From SAR202 cluster bacterium (GTDB lineage Bacteria > Chloroflexota > Dehalococcoidia > Lucifugimonadales > UBA3495), in contig VGZV01000021.1 of NCBI GenBank assembly GCA_016872385.1, forward strand, positions 1 through 44,767: a stretch of 44,767 bases of DNA, given 5' to 3'. A model generated the notes under the pieces. That model was not told the origin of the DNA, made no database searches, and saw only the letters and a program-made list of their open reading frames with translations. A program made the translations under genes and the position numbers. This document shows, piece by piece, positions 29,580 to 38,650 of this stretch (positions are counted from its first letter, which is position 1; every line of letters begins with the position of its first letter).

Positions 29580-30968
29580 TTAAAGGCCTAGTTTGCCTGG
29601 ATTCATAATATTCCCAGGGTCCAGGGCTGCCTTCAGGCTGCGCAGCACGTCATGTCCCACACCCATCTCCCGGGGCAGAAGGTGCCCCAGCCGGACTCCC
29701 ACGCCGTGGCAATACTCCATAACGCCGCCCATGTCTTGCGCCAGGGTAAGCACCTGCTCCACTACGCGGCCCAGCTCTTCCTGGGCGTTGGCCCGGTCTG
29801 GGTACGCGGGCACCATCATCATGGAGAATAGTTCTGGCCGGCTCCACAGGGCGTATTCCACTACCCGCACTCCAGAGGTTGACATAAGTTCATCGCACCG
29901 GCGGCGGTATTCCAGCACCTTGGAGGTGGGCAGGGCCAGGTGCAGGTAGTCAAAACCCCGGCCGCGGCGGCGGCTCCAACGCACCTGGCGGGGCTGGTCC
30001 AGGGCGGTCCGGCGGTAGTTCTCCCCCGAGGCGTGACGGTCTCTCCAATAGGTTAGGGTTGGGCCTTCACCCATGTCCTTGCCCCCACGCTGCTGGCATA
30101 CCAGCATGGCGCGCCCCGCAGAGGCCTCCACCCCTTCCAGGAAGCCTTCAAAGAGCAAGTGCAGGCGCACCTGGCCATCCTCTTCGGTAAGGTCCAGCAA
30201 GGTGGGACGAATGCCCAGAGCAATAAATTCCCCTACGGCTTGAAAGCCCTGGTCAAAGCTGCGGAACTGGGCGGTGGCAAAGCGCCGCGCTTCGGGCAGG
30301 CGGGCTACCCGCAGAGTGGCCCGGGTGATAATGCCGAAAGCGCCTTCGCTGCCGATGAACAGGTGGTTCAGGTTGGGGCCGCTGGAATAGATAGGCACGT
30401 CGCGGGTGGTAAGCGCCTGGCCGCTGGGCAGCACCACCTCCAGTCCTACGACCTGGCTGCCCATGGGGCCGAATGCGCCGGCGCGGTAACCCACGCTGTT
30501 GGTGGAAATAGTGCCGCCCACGGTGGCGATGGGCAGGCTGTAAGGGTCATGGCCGGGCATCAGGCCTTGCCCAGCCAGAGCGTTCTCCAGGTCTTGCAGC
30601 ACCACCCCGGCCTGGGCCGCCACAGTCAAATCGGCGGGGTTAACGTCCAGGATGCGGTTAAGCCGCTTCACGTCCACCACGATGCCGCCGCGCACGGGCA
30701 ATGCGCCGCCCATGAGACCGGTGCCACCGCCGTAGGGAACCACCGGCACGCCCTGGCGGCAGGCCAGGGTTACCACCGCGCTTACCTGGCTGGTGTCTGC
30801 CGGGCGCACCACCGCATCGGCCATGCGGTCAAATACGTGGGGAAGCCCGTAAGCGCGGCCGGGAGTCAGGGCGTCAATAGAGTACCGGTCCAGGTCGTAG
30901 GGGTTGGTAAGAAGGTGCTCCAGCCCAACGATTTCAGCCAGGGCGGTTAGAAGCGCGCTATCCAGCAT
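29580..30968 (-). CDS. FAD-binding oxidase of the GlcD/D-lactate dehydrogenase type
   Basis: A 462-residue vanillyl-alcohol-oxidase-fold flavoprotein that oxidises 2-hydroxy acids such as glycolate or D-lactate. The FAD-binding block has VVPYGGGTGLMGGALPVRGG, AQAGVVLQDLENAL, and IATVGGTISTNSVGYRAGAF. The C-terminal domain ends in the typical ALDPGNIMNPGKLGL. No cysteine-rich iron-sulfur domain or partner (GlcE/F) is present, so the electron acceptor is unknown. It starts 9 bp after cysS and is the last gene of the yacL-ispD-ispF-cysS group. Confidence 0.92.
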   Translation of the reverse strand: MLDSALLTALAEIVGLEHLLTNPYDLDRYSIDALTPGRAYGLPHVFDRMADAVVRPADTSQVSAVVTLACRQGVPVVPYGGGTGLMGGALPVRGGIVVDVKRLNRILDVNPADLTVAAQAGVVLQDLENALAGQGLMPGHDPYSLPIATVGGTISTNSVGYRAGAFGPMGSQVVGLEVVLPSGQALTTRDVPIYSSGPNLNHLFIGSEGAFGIITRATLRVARLPEARRFATAQFRSFDQGFQAVGEFIALGIRPTLLDLTEEDGQVRLHLLFEGFLEGVEASAGRAMLVCQQRGGKDMGEGPTLTYWRDRHASGENYRRTALDQPRQVRWSRRRGRGFDYLHLALPTSKVLEYRRRCDELMSTSGVRVVEYALWSRPELFSMMMVPAYPDRANAQEELGRVVEQVLTLAQDMGGVMEYCHGVGVRLGHLLPREMGVGHDVLRSLKAALDPGNIMNPGKLGL

Positions 30969-30977
30969 GGCCTGGGG

Positions 30978-32357
30978 TTAGCTTGAAGAGGTCTGGAGCT
31001 GCCAGCGGGTCCCCTGGGGGGTGTCTTCCAGCACCACTCCGTGCTGGGCCAGGCCCTGGCGCACCTGGTCGGCCAGGGCGTACTGCTTGGCGCGGCGCAG
31101 CTCGTTTCGGGTGGAAACCAGCAGTTCGATAAAGGGCTTGGCCGCCAAATGGTCCTGGCCGCCGGACTCCCTGGTCTTGAAAGTCAGTCCCAGAATGTTC
31201 CCCAGTCGGCGCAGCAGTTCCTGGCCTGCACTGGTGCCCAGGCCTGCTTCCCGGCTGCGGTTGATATCCCGGGCCAGGTCGAACAGCGCAGCAATGGCCC
31301 TGGGCGTGTTCAGGTCGTCCGCCATGCTGGCGTCAAAGCGCTCCCGGTATTGCCCCAGGTCCATGGGCGTGCCGCCGGGGTCAGGCAATGCCAGGGACTG
31401 GCGCAGGCGGTCGGCGCTGCGCTCGGCGGCGGCGCAGCCTTCGTCGCTGTAGCGTAGTGGGCTGCGGTAGTGAGAACTCAGAAAATAGAGGCGCAGGGCG
31501 TCGGGGCTGTAGCGACTGAGAGCTTCTTCTACCGACACCAGGTTGCCCAGGGACTTGCTCATCTTCTCTTCGCCAAGCTGGAGCAGCCCATTGTGCACCC
31601 AGTGGCGGGCAAAGGGCCGGCGGCCTGTATAGGCCTGGCTTTGGGCAATCTCGTTCTCGTGATGGGGAAAAATCAGGTCCTGGCCGCCACCGTGGATGTC
31701 CAGGGGGTCGCCCAGCAAGTCCAGGGACATGGTGGTGCACTCAATGTGCCAGCCGGGGCGGCCTGCTCCCCAGGGACTGTCCCAGGACGGCTCGCCAGGC
31801 TTGGCGGCCTTCCAAAGTACAAAGTCCATGGGGTGCTCTTTGTTCTCGTCCACCTGGACCCGCGCCCCAGCCATCATGCCTTCCAGGGTGCGGTGGCTGA
31901 GCTGCCCGTAGTCTGAGCTGCGGGTGACCCGGAAGTACACGTCGCCGCCCGCGGGATAGGCAGCACCCTTGTCCACCAGGGTCTGGATAGTCTCCACGAT
32001 GCGGGTAATGGTCTGGGTGGCCCGGGGGTAATGGTGGGCGCGCTGGACGTTCAGGGCGTCCATCCCCTGGAAGTAGTCATCAATGTAGCGGGCCACCAGC
32101 GCCTCTTCGGAAATGCCCTCCTGCCTGGCCCGCTGGATAATCTTGTCGTCCACGTCGGTAAAGTTCTGGACGTGGGTGACCTGATACCCCAGGCTTTCCA
32201 GATAGCGGCGCAGCACGTCGAAGGTCACATAGCTCAGGGCGTGGCCGATGTGGGCGGAGGAGTAAGGCGTCACCCCGCACACATACATCTTGACCTGGTT
32301 GCCGGAGGAAGGGACAAACTCTTCCGCCTGGCCGGTCAGGGTGTTAAAGAGCCTCAT
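30978..32357 (-). CDS. cysS: Cysteinyl-tRNA synthetase
   Basis: A 459-residue class I aminoacyl-tRNA synthetase. VCGVTPYSSAHIGHALSY carries HIGH and one zinc Cys. WHIECTTMSLDLLG and HGGQDLIFPHHENEIAQS provide the other zinc ligands. EEKMSKSLGN is the KMSKS loop. The ATG overlaps the ispF stop as ATGA, so the genes are translationally coupled. The ispD-ispF-cysS order is widespread in Gram-positive bacteria. Confidence 0.97.
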   Translation of the reverse strand: MRLFNTLTGQAEEFVPSSGNQVKMYVCGVTPYSSAHIGHALSYVTFDVLRRYLESLGYQVTHVQNFTDVDDKIIQRARQEGISEEALVARYIDDYFQGMDALNVQRAHHYPRATQTITRIVETIQTLVDKGAAYPAGGDVYFRVTRSSDYGQLSHRTLEGMMAGARVQVDENKEHPMDFVLWKAAKPGEPSWDSPWGAGRPGWHIECTTMSLDLLGDPLDIHGGGQDLIFPHHENEIAQSQAYTGRRPFARHWVHNGLLQLGEEKMSKSLGNLVSVEEALSRYSPDALRLYFLSSHYRSPLRYSDEGCAAAERSADRLRQSLALPDPGGTPMDLGQYRERFDASMADDLNTPRAIAALFDLARDINRSREAGLGTSAGQELLRRLGNILGLTFKTRESGGQDHLAAKPFIELLVSTRNELRRAKQYALADQVRQGLAQHGVVLEDTPQGTRWQLQTSSS

Positions 32358-32854
32358 AGTCCTTTCACCAGGCTGGCCACCGCCAGGGCGGCGATGCCTT
32401 CTTCCCGGCCGGTGAAACCCAGATAGTCGGTGGTGGTGGCCTTGATGCTCACCCGCTCCAGGGGGGCTGCTAAAGTGGCGCTCACGTGCTCTCGCATGGC
32501 TGGAATAAAGGGCCCCAGGCGGGGCCGCTGCGCCAACATTGTAGCATCAACGTTGGAGACCCGCCAACCGCCGGAGGCCAGCAGCTCCGCCACCTGCGCC
32601 AGCAGCCGTAGGCTGGAAATGTCTTTGTATTGAGGATCGCTGGAGGGGAAGTGCACGCCTTTGTCCCCCAGGGCGGCGGCCCCCAGCAAGGCGTCCATGA
32701 TGGCGTGGACCAGCACGTCGCCGTCGCTGTGGCCCGACAGCCCCAAATGGTAGGGGATGGCAACCCCGCCCAGCACCAGCTTCCGGTCCGGAGCCAGGGG
32801 GTGGGCGTCAATGCCGATGCCGGTGCGGAAGTCCATAGGTGGCGTGGCGGTCAC
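32354..32854 (-). CDS. ispF: 2-C-methyl-D-erythritol 2,4-cyclodiphosphate synthase
   Basis: The MEP-pathway cyclase, 166 residues. The metal ligands are in GIDAHPL and LSGHSDGDVLVHAIMDALLG, followed by GDKGVHFPSSDP and TTTDYLGFTGREEGIAA. It overlaps ispD upstream and cysS downstream by 4 bp each (ATGA), making a tight cassette. Confidence 0.97.
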   Translation of the reverse strand: MTATPPMDFRTGIGIDAHPLAPDRKLVLGGVAIPYHLGLSGHSDGDVLVHAIMDALLGAAALGDKGVHFPSSDPQYKDISSLRLLAQVAELLASGGWRVSNVDATMLAQRPRLGPFIPAMREHVSATLAAPLERVSIKATTTDYLGFTGREEGIAALAVASLVKGL

Positions 32855-33555
32855 GGCCGCGCCTTTGCTTTGGCCCGCAGCAGCGCCTCGGCCAGGATTA
32901 AATCTTCAGGAGTGGTCACTTTCAAGTTGGCGCCGGAACCCAGGAACATCCGTACCGGGTGGCCCAGCGCCTCCAGCATGGCGGCGTCGTCGGTCACGTC
33001 CTGGGTGCAGCGCTGGTGGGCTTCCCAAAGCAGTTGATAGTCAAACACCTGGGGGGTCTGGGCGGCCCACAGCAGGCTCCGCGGCGGCGTGCCTGTGACC
33101 AGCCCCTGGGGAGACACTTTTTTGATTGTGTCCTTCACCGGCACGCCCGCCACCGCCGCGCCAGTCTCCTGCACCGCCTCCAGGCCCCTGCCCAGGATTC
33201 CCTGGTCCAGGCAGGGGCGCGCCCCATCGTGGACCATGACCCACCGGCAGGGGGAGAGGGCTTCCAGCCCCGCCCGCACGGAATCCTGGCGGCGCGCTCC
33301 GCCGGGGCAGACCCGGGACACCTTCCGGTATCCCTGCTGCTGCACCAGGTTCCGCCCCCTGCCCAGGGCAGCGGAGCCCAGCACCAGCACAACTTCAGTC
33401 ACGGGGGCAAAACTCTCCAATTGATCCAGGGCGTAGCAAATCAAGGGCCGGCCCAGCAACGGAGCAAAAATTTTGTCGCCGCCCCCCATGCGGGAACTGG
33501 AACCGGCGGCCACTACAACCGCGCCGGTGTTGTAGCTACCTGTAGAGGACGACAT
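32851..33555 (-). CDS. ispD: 2-C-methyl-D-erythritol 4-phosphate cytidylyltransferase
   Basis: The MEP-pathway CTP-dependent cytidylyltransferase, about 234 residues. AVVVAAGSSSRMGGGDKIFA is the CTP-binding N-terminus; VMVHDGARPCLDQG and TPPRSLLWAAQTPQVFDYQL follow. ATG 33555 is chosen over an upstream TTG (33591) because it fits the family length, although its ribosome site (AAGG) is weak. It makes the substrate for the CMK step; ispE is not here. Confidence 0.95.
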   Translation of the reverse strand: MSSSTGSYNTGAVVVAAGSSSRMGGGDKIFAPLLGRPLICYALDQLESFAPVTEVVLVLGSAALGRGRNLVQQQGYRKVSRVCPGGARRQDSVRAGLEALSPCRWVMVHDGARPCLDQGILGRGLEAVQETGAAVAGVPVKDTIKKVSPQGLVTGTPPRSLLWAAQTPQVFDYQLLWEAHQRCTQDVTDDAAMLEALGHPVRMFLGSGANLKVTTPEDLILAEALLRAKAKARP

Positions 33556-33603
33556 TTCGATGCCTTGTTGCAGTCTGGAGCTGGCGAGCAAGCCCCGCAG
33601 GAT

Positions 33604-34650
33604 TTATCCGCTCTTGAGCTGGGCAAAAATGATGCGCCCGGCGGCGGTCTGCAGCACCCGTGTCACCACCACGTCGTGGTAGGCGTTCAGGTAGCGTCGC
33701 CCCCCTTCCACCACCACCATGGTGCCGTCGTCCAGGTAAGCCACGCCCTGGCCCATCTCCTTGCCCTCCTGAACAATATTGACCCGCATCTCTTCGCCGG
33801 GCAGCAGTATGGACTTGAGGGCATTAGCCAGTTCGTTGACGTTCAGTACCGTGACCCCCTGCAGCTCCGCCACCCGGTTCAAGTTGTAGTCGGTGGTCAG
33901 GATGGGGCATTGCATGGACTTGGCAAGCTGCACCAATTGGGAGTCAACCTCGCTGTCACTGCTTACGCCCATGTCCAGCACTTCCAGGGTTATCCTGCCG
34001 TCCCGGCGCAGGCGTCCCAGCACTTCCAGCCCGCGGCGGCCCCGGTTGCGCCGCAGCGGGTCGCCGTGGTCAGCAATGTGCCGAAGTTCGTCCAGCACAA
34101 ACCGGGGCACCACCAGCACGCCTTCCAGAAAGCCGGTGTTGGTGACGTCAGCAATGCGGCCGTCAATGATGGCGCTGGTGTCCACCAGCACAACTCCGCC
34201 CCTGGCCCCCGCTCCGGACTGCCCGGGTCCGGAAAGGGCAGGGAACACAGCGTGGACGTCGCCGCGGCGTTGCAGCCCCAACCATAGCCCGGCCAGTCCT
34301 AAAGATATGCTTACTCCCACGGGCGCGGCCCAGGAAAGCCTGCCTGGTAGCCGGTAAAGGGGGATGGAGACCAGGGCGGCCACCACCAGCCCGGCCAGCA
34401 GTCCCAGGGTGGCTGCCAGCAGAGTGCCCCCGGAGATGGAGCTGAAGTGTCCCATTACCTGGCGCCAGGGCCGGATAATCACGAAGGGTGAGGCCAGCAA
34501 CCCAGCCAGGACACCCACGGCGGTCAGGGCCAGGCCCCAGGGAATGAACTGTTCCCGCTGATAAACTATCCGCGAGACGATATTGCCCAACTGCCAGCCG
34601 GCAACGCCAAAAAGGGCGGCGCCCAGAATCCGGACAAGCCAGGAACCCAT
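33604..34650 (-). CDS. PIN/TRAM-domain membrane protein (YacL family)
   Basis: A 348-residue YacL-type protein. The N-terminal third has four membrane helices (LVRILGAALFGVAGWQLG, WGLALTAVGVLAGLLASPFV, LLAATLGLLAGLVVAALVSI, APVGVSISLGLAGLWLGL). A PIN nuclease domain follows, with acidic residues in LVDTSAIIDGRIADV, VLDELRHIADHGD and TTDYNLNRVAEL. A C-terminal TRAM domain (GEEMRVNIVQEGKEMGQGVA) ends the protein. It is a predicted membrane-tethered RNase. GAGGTCT lies upstream of the ATG; a GTG precedes it by one codon. It heads the ispDF-cysS operon. Confidence 0.94.
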   Translation of the reverse strand: MGSWLVRILGAALFGVAGWQLGNIVSRIVYQREQFIPWGLALTAVGVLAGLLASPFVIIRPWRQVMGHFSSISGGTLLAATLGLLAGLVVAALVSIPLYRLPGRLSWAAPVGVSISLGLAGLWLGLQRRGDVHAVFPALSGPGQSGAGARGGVVLVDTSAIIDGRIADVTNTGFLEGVLVVPRFVLDELRHIADHGDPLRRNRGRRGLEVLGRLRRDGRITLEVLDMGVSSDSEVDSQLVQLAKSMQCPILTTDYNLNRVAELQGVTVLNVNELANALKSILLPGEEMRVNIVQEGKEMGQGVAYLDDGTMVVVEGGRRYLNAYHDVVVTRVLQTAAGRIIFAQLKSG

Positions 34651-34695
34651 CACAGGTATAGACCTCGCCAGTCACCAGGTGTGCAATATGCCGCC

Positions 34696-34723
34696 AGCAT
34701 AGCACAAACCTGGCAGGGGCAAA
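34696..34723 (-). promoter_or_regulatory. Possible promoter of the yacL-ispD-ispF-cysS operon
   Basis: On the minus strand a TTTGCC/TTGCCC box (34717-34723) and TATGCT (34696-34701) preceded by TGC, 15-16 bp apart. Confidence 0.4.
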
Positions 34724-34841
34724 AGTGACCCTGCGGTGAATTTTGCCCGGGCAAGACTGGCGCAGCCAGGGGATAACCAGTAGAATCACCCTGGCCGAGC
34801 GCTGATTAACTGCTTGGCTACCCACAGCAGGGAGGAATGTG

Positions 34842-35852
34842 ATGTCCCAGGGCCGCAAGCCGCGCGTTTATCTTATAGGCACTGGCGGCAGCATCTCAAT
34901 GGTGGGCCGTCATCGGACCGACTATATCAACTATTCCTACGACCGCAAACACCTCACTGTCCAGCAGTTGCTGGAGCGGGTGCCGGAGGCGGCGCAATTT
35001 GCGGATGTAGTAGCTGAGCAATACCTTAACGTGGGCAGTCCGGACGTGCAGCCCCAGCACTGGCTGGCCCTGGCCCGCCGGGTGAACCAGATTTTTCACC
35101 AAGATCCGGAGGCGGCCGGGGTGGTCATCACCCACGGCACCGCCACCTTGGAAGAGACTGCCTACTTTTTGAATCTGACTGTCAAGAGCCGGCGTCCAGT
35201 GGTGGTCACGGGCTCCATGCGCCCTCCCTCCGCCCTGGACACCGACGCGGACTTGAATCTCTTGGACTCCCTCCGGGTGGCCGCCGCGCCCCACGCCGCA
35301 GGCTACGGCGTGCTTACGGTGCTCAACAACGAGATTCAGGCTGCCCGTGATGTCACCAAAACCAACAGCTACCGGGTGGAAACCTTCCGCGCTCCAGAGT
35401 TGGGCTTACTGGGCTATGCCGACTCGGACGAGCAGGTAGTATTTTACCGCAGCCCCACCAAAGCCCACACCACTGCCAGCGAGTTTCATGTGGCAGGTCT
35501 GGATGAACTGCCGCGGGTGGACATCGCCTACGCTTATGCGGGAGCCGACGGCCTGGTGGTGGACGCCCTGGCTGCCGCCGGTGTGCCGGGAATAGTAGCT
35601 GCGGGCCTGGGCAGCGGCGGGTCTCCGCCAGGGTTCATGGCCTCACTGCTCAAGGCGCGGCAGGCGGGAGTCGCGGTGGCCATCGCCACCCAGACTGGCA
35701 ACGGCAGAGTCATGCTTACCCGGCGATTCACGGAGGATGGCTACATTGTGGCAGATAATCTTTCGCCCAAGAAAGCCCGCATTCTGCTCATGCTGGCGTT
35801 GACCCGGACCCGGGACTCCAGGGAAATCCAGCGCATGATGCTGCATTACTGA
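34842..35852 (+). CDS. L-asparaginase family protein
   Basis: A 336-residue asparaginase/glutaminase-type amidohydrolase. The first nucleophile Thr is in YLIGTGGSISMVG and the second active-site segment is VITHGTATLEETAYFL. GSMRPPSALDTDADLNLLDS is the family signature, and a C-terminal domain has GIVAAGLGSGGSPPGF. No signal peptide is seen, suggesting a cytosolic enzyme. GGGAGGA precedes ATG 34842; GTG 34839 is an alternative start one codon earlier. Confidence 0.93.
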   Translation: MSQGRKPRVYLIGTGGSISMVGRHRTDYINYSYDRKHLTVQQLLERVPEAAQFADVVAEQYLNVGSPDVQPQHWLALARRVNQIFHQDPEAAGVVITHGTATLEETAYFLNLTVKSRRPVVVTGSMRPPSALDTDADLNLLDSLRVAAAPHAAGYGVLTVLNNEIQAARDVTKTNSYRVETFRAPELGLLGYADSDEQVVFYRSPTKAHTTASEFHVAGLDELPRVDIAYAYAGADGLVVDALAAAGVPGIVAAGLGSGGSPPGFMASLLKARQAGVAVAIATQTGNGRVMLTRRFTEDGYIVADNLSPKKARILLMLALTRTRDSREIQRMMLHY

Positions 35853-35904
35853 AGTTTAGTGGAATTTAAACGTGCCGGCAGCGTGTTCCACAGGAGGATA
35901 CGAG

Positions 35905-37017
35905 ATGGAAAATCAAGCTTCAGGCGGCCGTTTTCGCGCGGTAGGCGACGGCAGCGGCCTGGCCCCCGGTGAAGGCTTTTACCAGGAAGAAGTGCAACTG
36001 GCCTTGCGCAACCGGGGAATGCCCCTGGAAGGGATGCGATATCCCGTAACGCCTACGGGTATGCACTACCTCCTGGTGCATTTTGACGTGCCGGATATCC
36101 GCGCCACCGATTGGCGTCTGAAGGTCAGCGGTCTGGTGGATAACCCATTGAGCCTGAGCTTGGAGGATATCAAGTCCCGCGCCGCACGCACGCTTACAGT
36201 AACGCTGGAGTGCGCGGGCAACGGCCGGGCCCTGCTCAAGCCCAGGCCGGTGAGCCAGCCCTGGCTGGTGGAAGCCATTGGCACCGCCCAGTGGACCGGC
36301 CTTCCCCTGCGACGGGTGCTGGCCGATGCCGGGCTGAAGAAAGGTGCTGTGGATGTAGTTTTTACCGGGCTGGACCGGGGCGTGCAAGGCGGAGAGGTCC
36401 AGTATTACCAGCGCAGCCTGACGGTGGCAGAGGCCACCGCCGAAGATGTGCTGCTGGTCTATGAAATGAACGGGGAACCGCTCCAGCCACAGCATGGTTA
36501 TCCCTTGCGGCTGTTGGTGCCCGGCTGGTACGGCATGGCCAGCGTCAAGTGGCTGGGCAGGATTGAGGTGCTGGGGGAGCCTTTCCAGGGTTACCAAATG
36601 GCCCATACCTACCGCTACTCCCAGACCGCGGACGACCCCGGTGAGCCGGTGACCCGCATTCGGGTCAGGTCCTTGCTGGTGCCGCCGGGCATACCGGATT
36701 TCTTGACCCGCACGCGGCTGGTGGAGGCAGGGCTGGTGGTGCTTCGGGGACGGGCATGGTCCGGCGACGGGCTGATCCAGCGGGTGGAGGTCAGCACTGA
36801 CGGAGGCAATGTTTGGCAGGATGCGCAGCTGGACCGTCAGAACTCGCCCTATGGCTGGTGCGGATGGTCGCTGCGGTGGGAAGCTGCCCCCGGCCAGTAC
36901 CAGATTCTTTCCCGTGCCACCGATGCCCGGGGCAACACCCAGCCGGTGGACCAGCCTTGGACATTTCAGGGCATGGGCAACAACATGGCCCAAGCGGTGG
37001 AAGTGTTCGTGGAGTAG
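35905..37017 (+). CDS. Sulfite-oxidase-like molybdopterin protein
   Basis: A 370-residue protein of the sulfite oxidase family. The Moco-ligating Cys is in VTLECAGNGR (near residue 103), with the downstream PLQPQHGYPLRLLVPGWYGM and SVKWLGRIEV blocks of the catalytic domain. A C-terminal Mo-co dimerisation (immunoglobulin-like) domain follows, with RGRAWSGDGLIQRVEVSTDG. AGGAGGAT lies before ATG 35905. It has no Tat signal, unusual because bacterial relatives are often periplasmic. There is no cytochrome partner gene adjacent. Substrate may be sulfite or another oxyanion. Confidence 0.92.
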   Translation: MENQASGGRFRAVGDGSGLAPGEGFYQEEVQLALRNRGMPLEGMRYPVTPTGMHYLLVHFDVPDIRATDWRLKVSGLVDNPLSLSLEDIKSRAARTLTVTLECAGNGRALLKPRPVSQPWLVEAIGTAQWTGLPLRRVLADAGLKKGAVDVVFTGLDRGVQGGEVQYYQRSLTVAEATAEDVLLVYEMNGEPLQPQHGYPLRLLVPGWYGMASVKWLGRIEVLGEPFQGYQMAHTYRYSQTADDPGEPVTRIRVRSLLVPPGIPDFLTRTRLVEAGLVVLRGRAWSGDGLIQRVEVSTDGGNVWQDAQLDRQNSPYGWCGWSLRWEAAPGQYQILSRATDARGNTQPVDQPWTFQGMGNNMAQAVEVFVE

Positions 37018-37080
37018 GGACGCAGTTGCCTGGCCTGAATATTCGCAAGGGCGGGGAGGTGCTCCCCTACCCTGCACAAT

Positions 37081-37113
37081 GCGTAGGGGCAGGTTGTAAA
37101 CCTGCCCCTACGC
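37081..37113. repeat. Perfect 15-bp inverted repeat of the GTAGGGGC family
   Basis: GCGTAGGGGCAGGTT, a 3-nt loop GTA, and its exact complement. It sits between the convergent sulfite-oxidase-like and CoA transferase genes and could terminate both, although it lacks a T-tract. Confidence 0.85.
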
Positions 37114-37134
37114 GGTTAGCCAAATGCCGGATGG

Positions 37135-38349
37135 TTACCCCGGAACCTGGTCGTATTCGTCCCGCTCGCTGATTACTTCCTTGGCCCGCAGCGTTTTGAT
37201 CTGGTCGTCGGAATAGCCCAGGAGACCGCCCAGGATTTCCTCATTGTGCTCGCCTACCCTGGGGGTGGAGCCAATCACCGCCGGAGTCCGGCTAAAGTGC
37301 CAGAAGTCGCCGGAAACGGCAATGCTGCCCGCCAGGAAGTCCGGCACTTCCACCATGGCCCGCCGCTCCCACGGGTGGGGGTCTTCGGCGGCCTGGGGGA
37401 TGCTGTTCACCGGCGCGGCTACCACATCGTGCTCCGTGAAGTAAGCAATGGCCTCTTTCATGGTCATCTTGCCCAGCAATTCCCGCATGGCGGCATTTAC
37501 TTCGGCCGCGTGCTTGGCCCGCTCGGGCCTGGTGGCAAAGCGGGGGTCTTCCAGCCACTCTGGCCTGCGCAGGGCGTTGCAGACGCGGTGCCAGTGGTGC
37601 TGGTCGCCTGCGGAAATCAGCACCCAGCCGTCCTTGCAGGGGTAAGTGCCGCTGGGGGGAGCCGTATTCTCGCCCCGCTTGGGCTTGACGCCCGCGCCGT
37701 GGTAGGCGGTGATGGGAATCTCGGTGTAGCTGTATCCCGTATCTGCCAGACAAACGTCAATGGACTGGCCTTCACCGGAGAATTCCCGCTCGTGGAGGGC
37801 GGCCAGGGTACCGATGGTGGCATGAAGGGCCGTGGTGCGGTCAATGATGGGCACGCCCGCGCGGATGGGAGGCATGCCTTCTTCTCCGGTGACCATGGCA
37901 ATGCCAGACATGGTCTGGCCAATGGGGTCGTAGCCAATCTGGTCCCGGTAGGGGCCGAACTGGCCATAGGCTGACACATTGACCATGATGATGCGGGGGT
38001 TCAGCTTCTTCAGCACGTCATAGCCATAGCCCATCTTCTCAATGGTGCCGGGCCGGAAGTTCTGGAGCAGCACATCGGAGACCTTGATCAGCTTCTCCAT
38101 AATTTCCCTAGCCTCTGGCTTGCGCAGGTCCATGCTCAGGCTCTTCTTGCCGCTGTTGTATTGCACCCAGTAGGCGCTTTGCTTCCTGACCCACGGGCCG
38201 TGATAGCGGGTTTCCTCTCCTCCCAGCCTTTCCACCTTGATTACTTCGGCTCCCATGCGGGCCAGCACTTGGGCGCAACGAGGCCCTGCCTGGTGGCGTC
38301 CAAGGTCAAGCACACGAACCCCTTCCAGCGGATGCTTGAGTCCAGCCAT
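37135..38349 (-). CDS. CaiB/BaiF-type (family III) CoA transferase
   Basis: A 404-residue family III CoA transferase that moves CoA between carboxylic acids. VRVLDLGRHQAGPRCAQVLA and MGAEVIKVERLGG open the fold. NSGKKSLSMDLRKPEARE and LLQNFRPGTIEKMGYGYDVL follow. EFSGEGQSIDVCLADTGY carries the conserved catalytic Asp. ATG 38349 (MAGLKHPLEG) is chosen; the open frame upstream to 38409 looks non-native. Substrates are unknown. It faces the sulfite-oxidase-like gene. Confidence 0.93.
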   Translation of the reverse strand: MAGLKHPLEGVRVLDLGRHQAGPRCAQVLARMGAEVIKVERLGGEETRYHGPWVRKQSAYWVQYNSGKKSLSMDLRKPEAREIMEKLIKVSDVLLQNFRPGTIEKMGYGYDVLKKLNPRIIMVNVSAYGQFGPYRDQIGYDPIGQTMSGIAMVTGEEGMPPIRAGVPIIDRTTALHATIGTLAALHEREFSGEGQSIDVCLADTGYSYTEIPITAYHGAGVKPKRGENTAPPSGTYPCKDGWVLISAGDQHHWHRVCNALRRPEWLEDPRFATRPERAKHAAEVNAAMRELLGKMTMKEAIAYFTEHDVVAAPVNSIPQAAEDPHPWERRAMVEVPDFLAGSIAVSGDFWHFSRTPAVIGSTPRVGEHNEEILGGLLGYSDDQIKTLRAKEVISERDEYDQVPG

Positions 38350-38464
38350 ACCTAAATTCCCCCTTATTGAATCTGGCGCCATTTTACGCCGGGGTTCTGC
38401 AAAGAGCAAGTTAGGAGTCTTGGCGGTGGTTCAGTTTGCGGCGGCGGCAGGAAAGAGGTCTATC

Positions 38465-38546
38465 CGTCGCACCGGCGAAAGCCGGTGTCCAAATACGCGC
38501 CAGGTTGTCGCGGCCTGCTGGATTCCGGCGCAAGCGGGAATGACGA
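38465..38546. repeat. Intergenic hairpin repeat (CCGGCGAAAGCCGG type)
   Basis: ACCGGC-GAAA-GCCGGT at 38471-38486 is followed by GGATTCCGGCGCAAGCGGGA near 38520, the same motif class as at 5803-5866. The rest of the 38350-38650 gap shows nothing firm. Confidence 0.65.
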
Positions 38547-38650
38547 GACCCAAAATGAACCAGTGCTGGAGGCTTCTTTTCATTTTCATGCCCACTTGCC
38601 CATGTTAGAATTGAACACTTGTTGCCTGCAAGCCTTTGGGGAGTGGCGCA

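Noticed and set aside
32959..34287. 442-codon open frame antisense to ispD and yacL
   Set aside because: Spans two well-recognised genes on the other strand; His/Gln-rich composition typical of antisense shadows.
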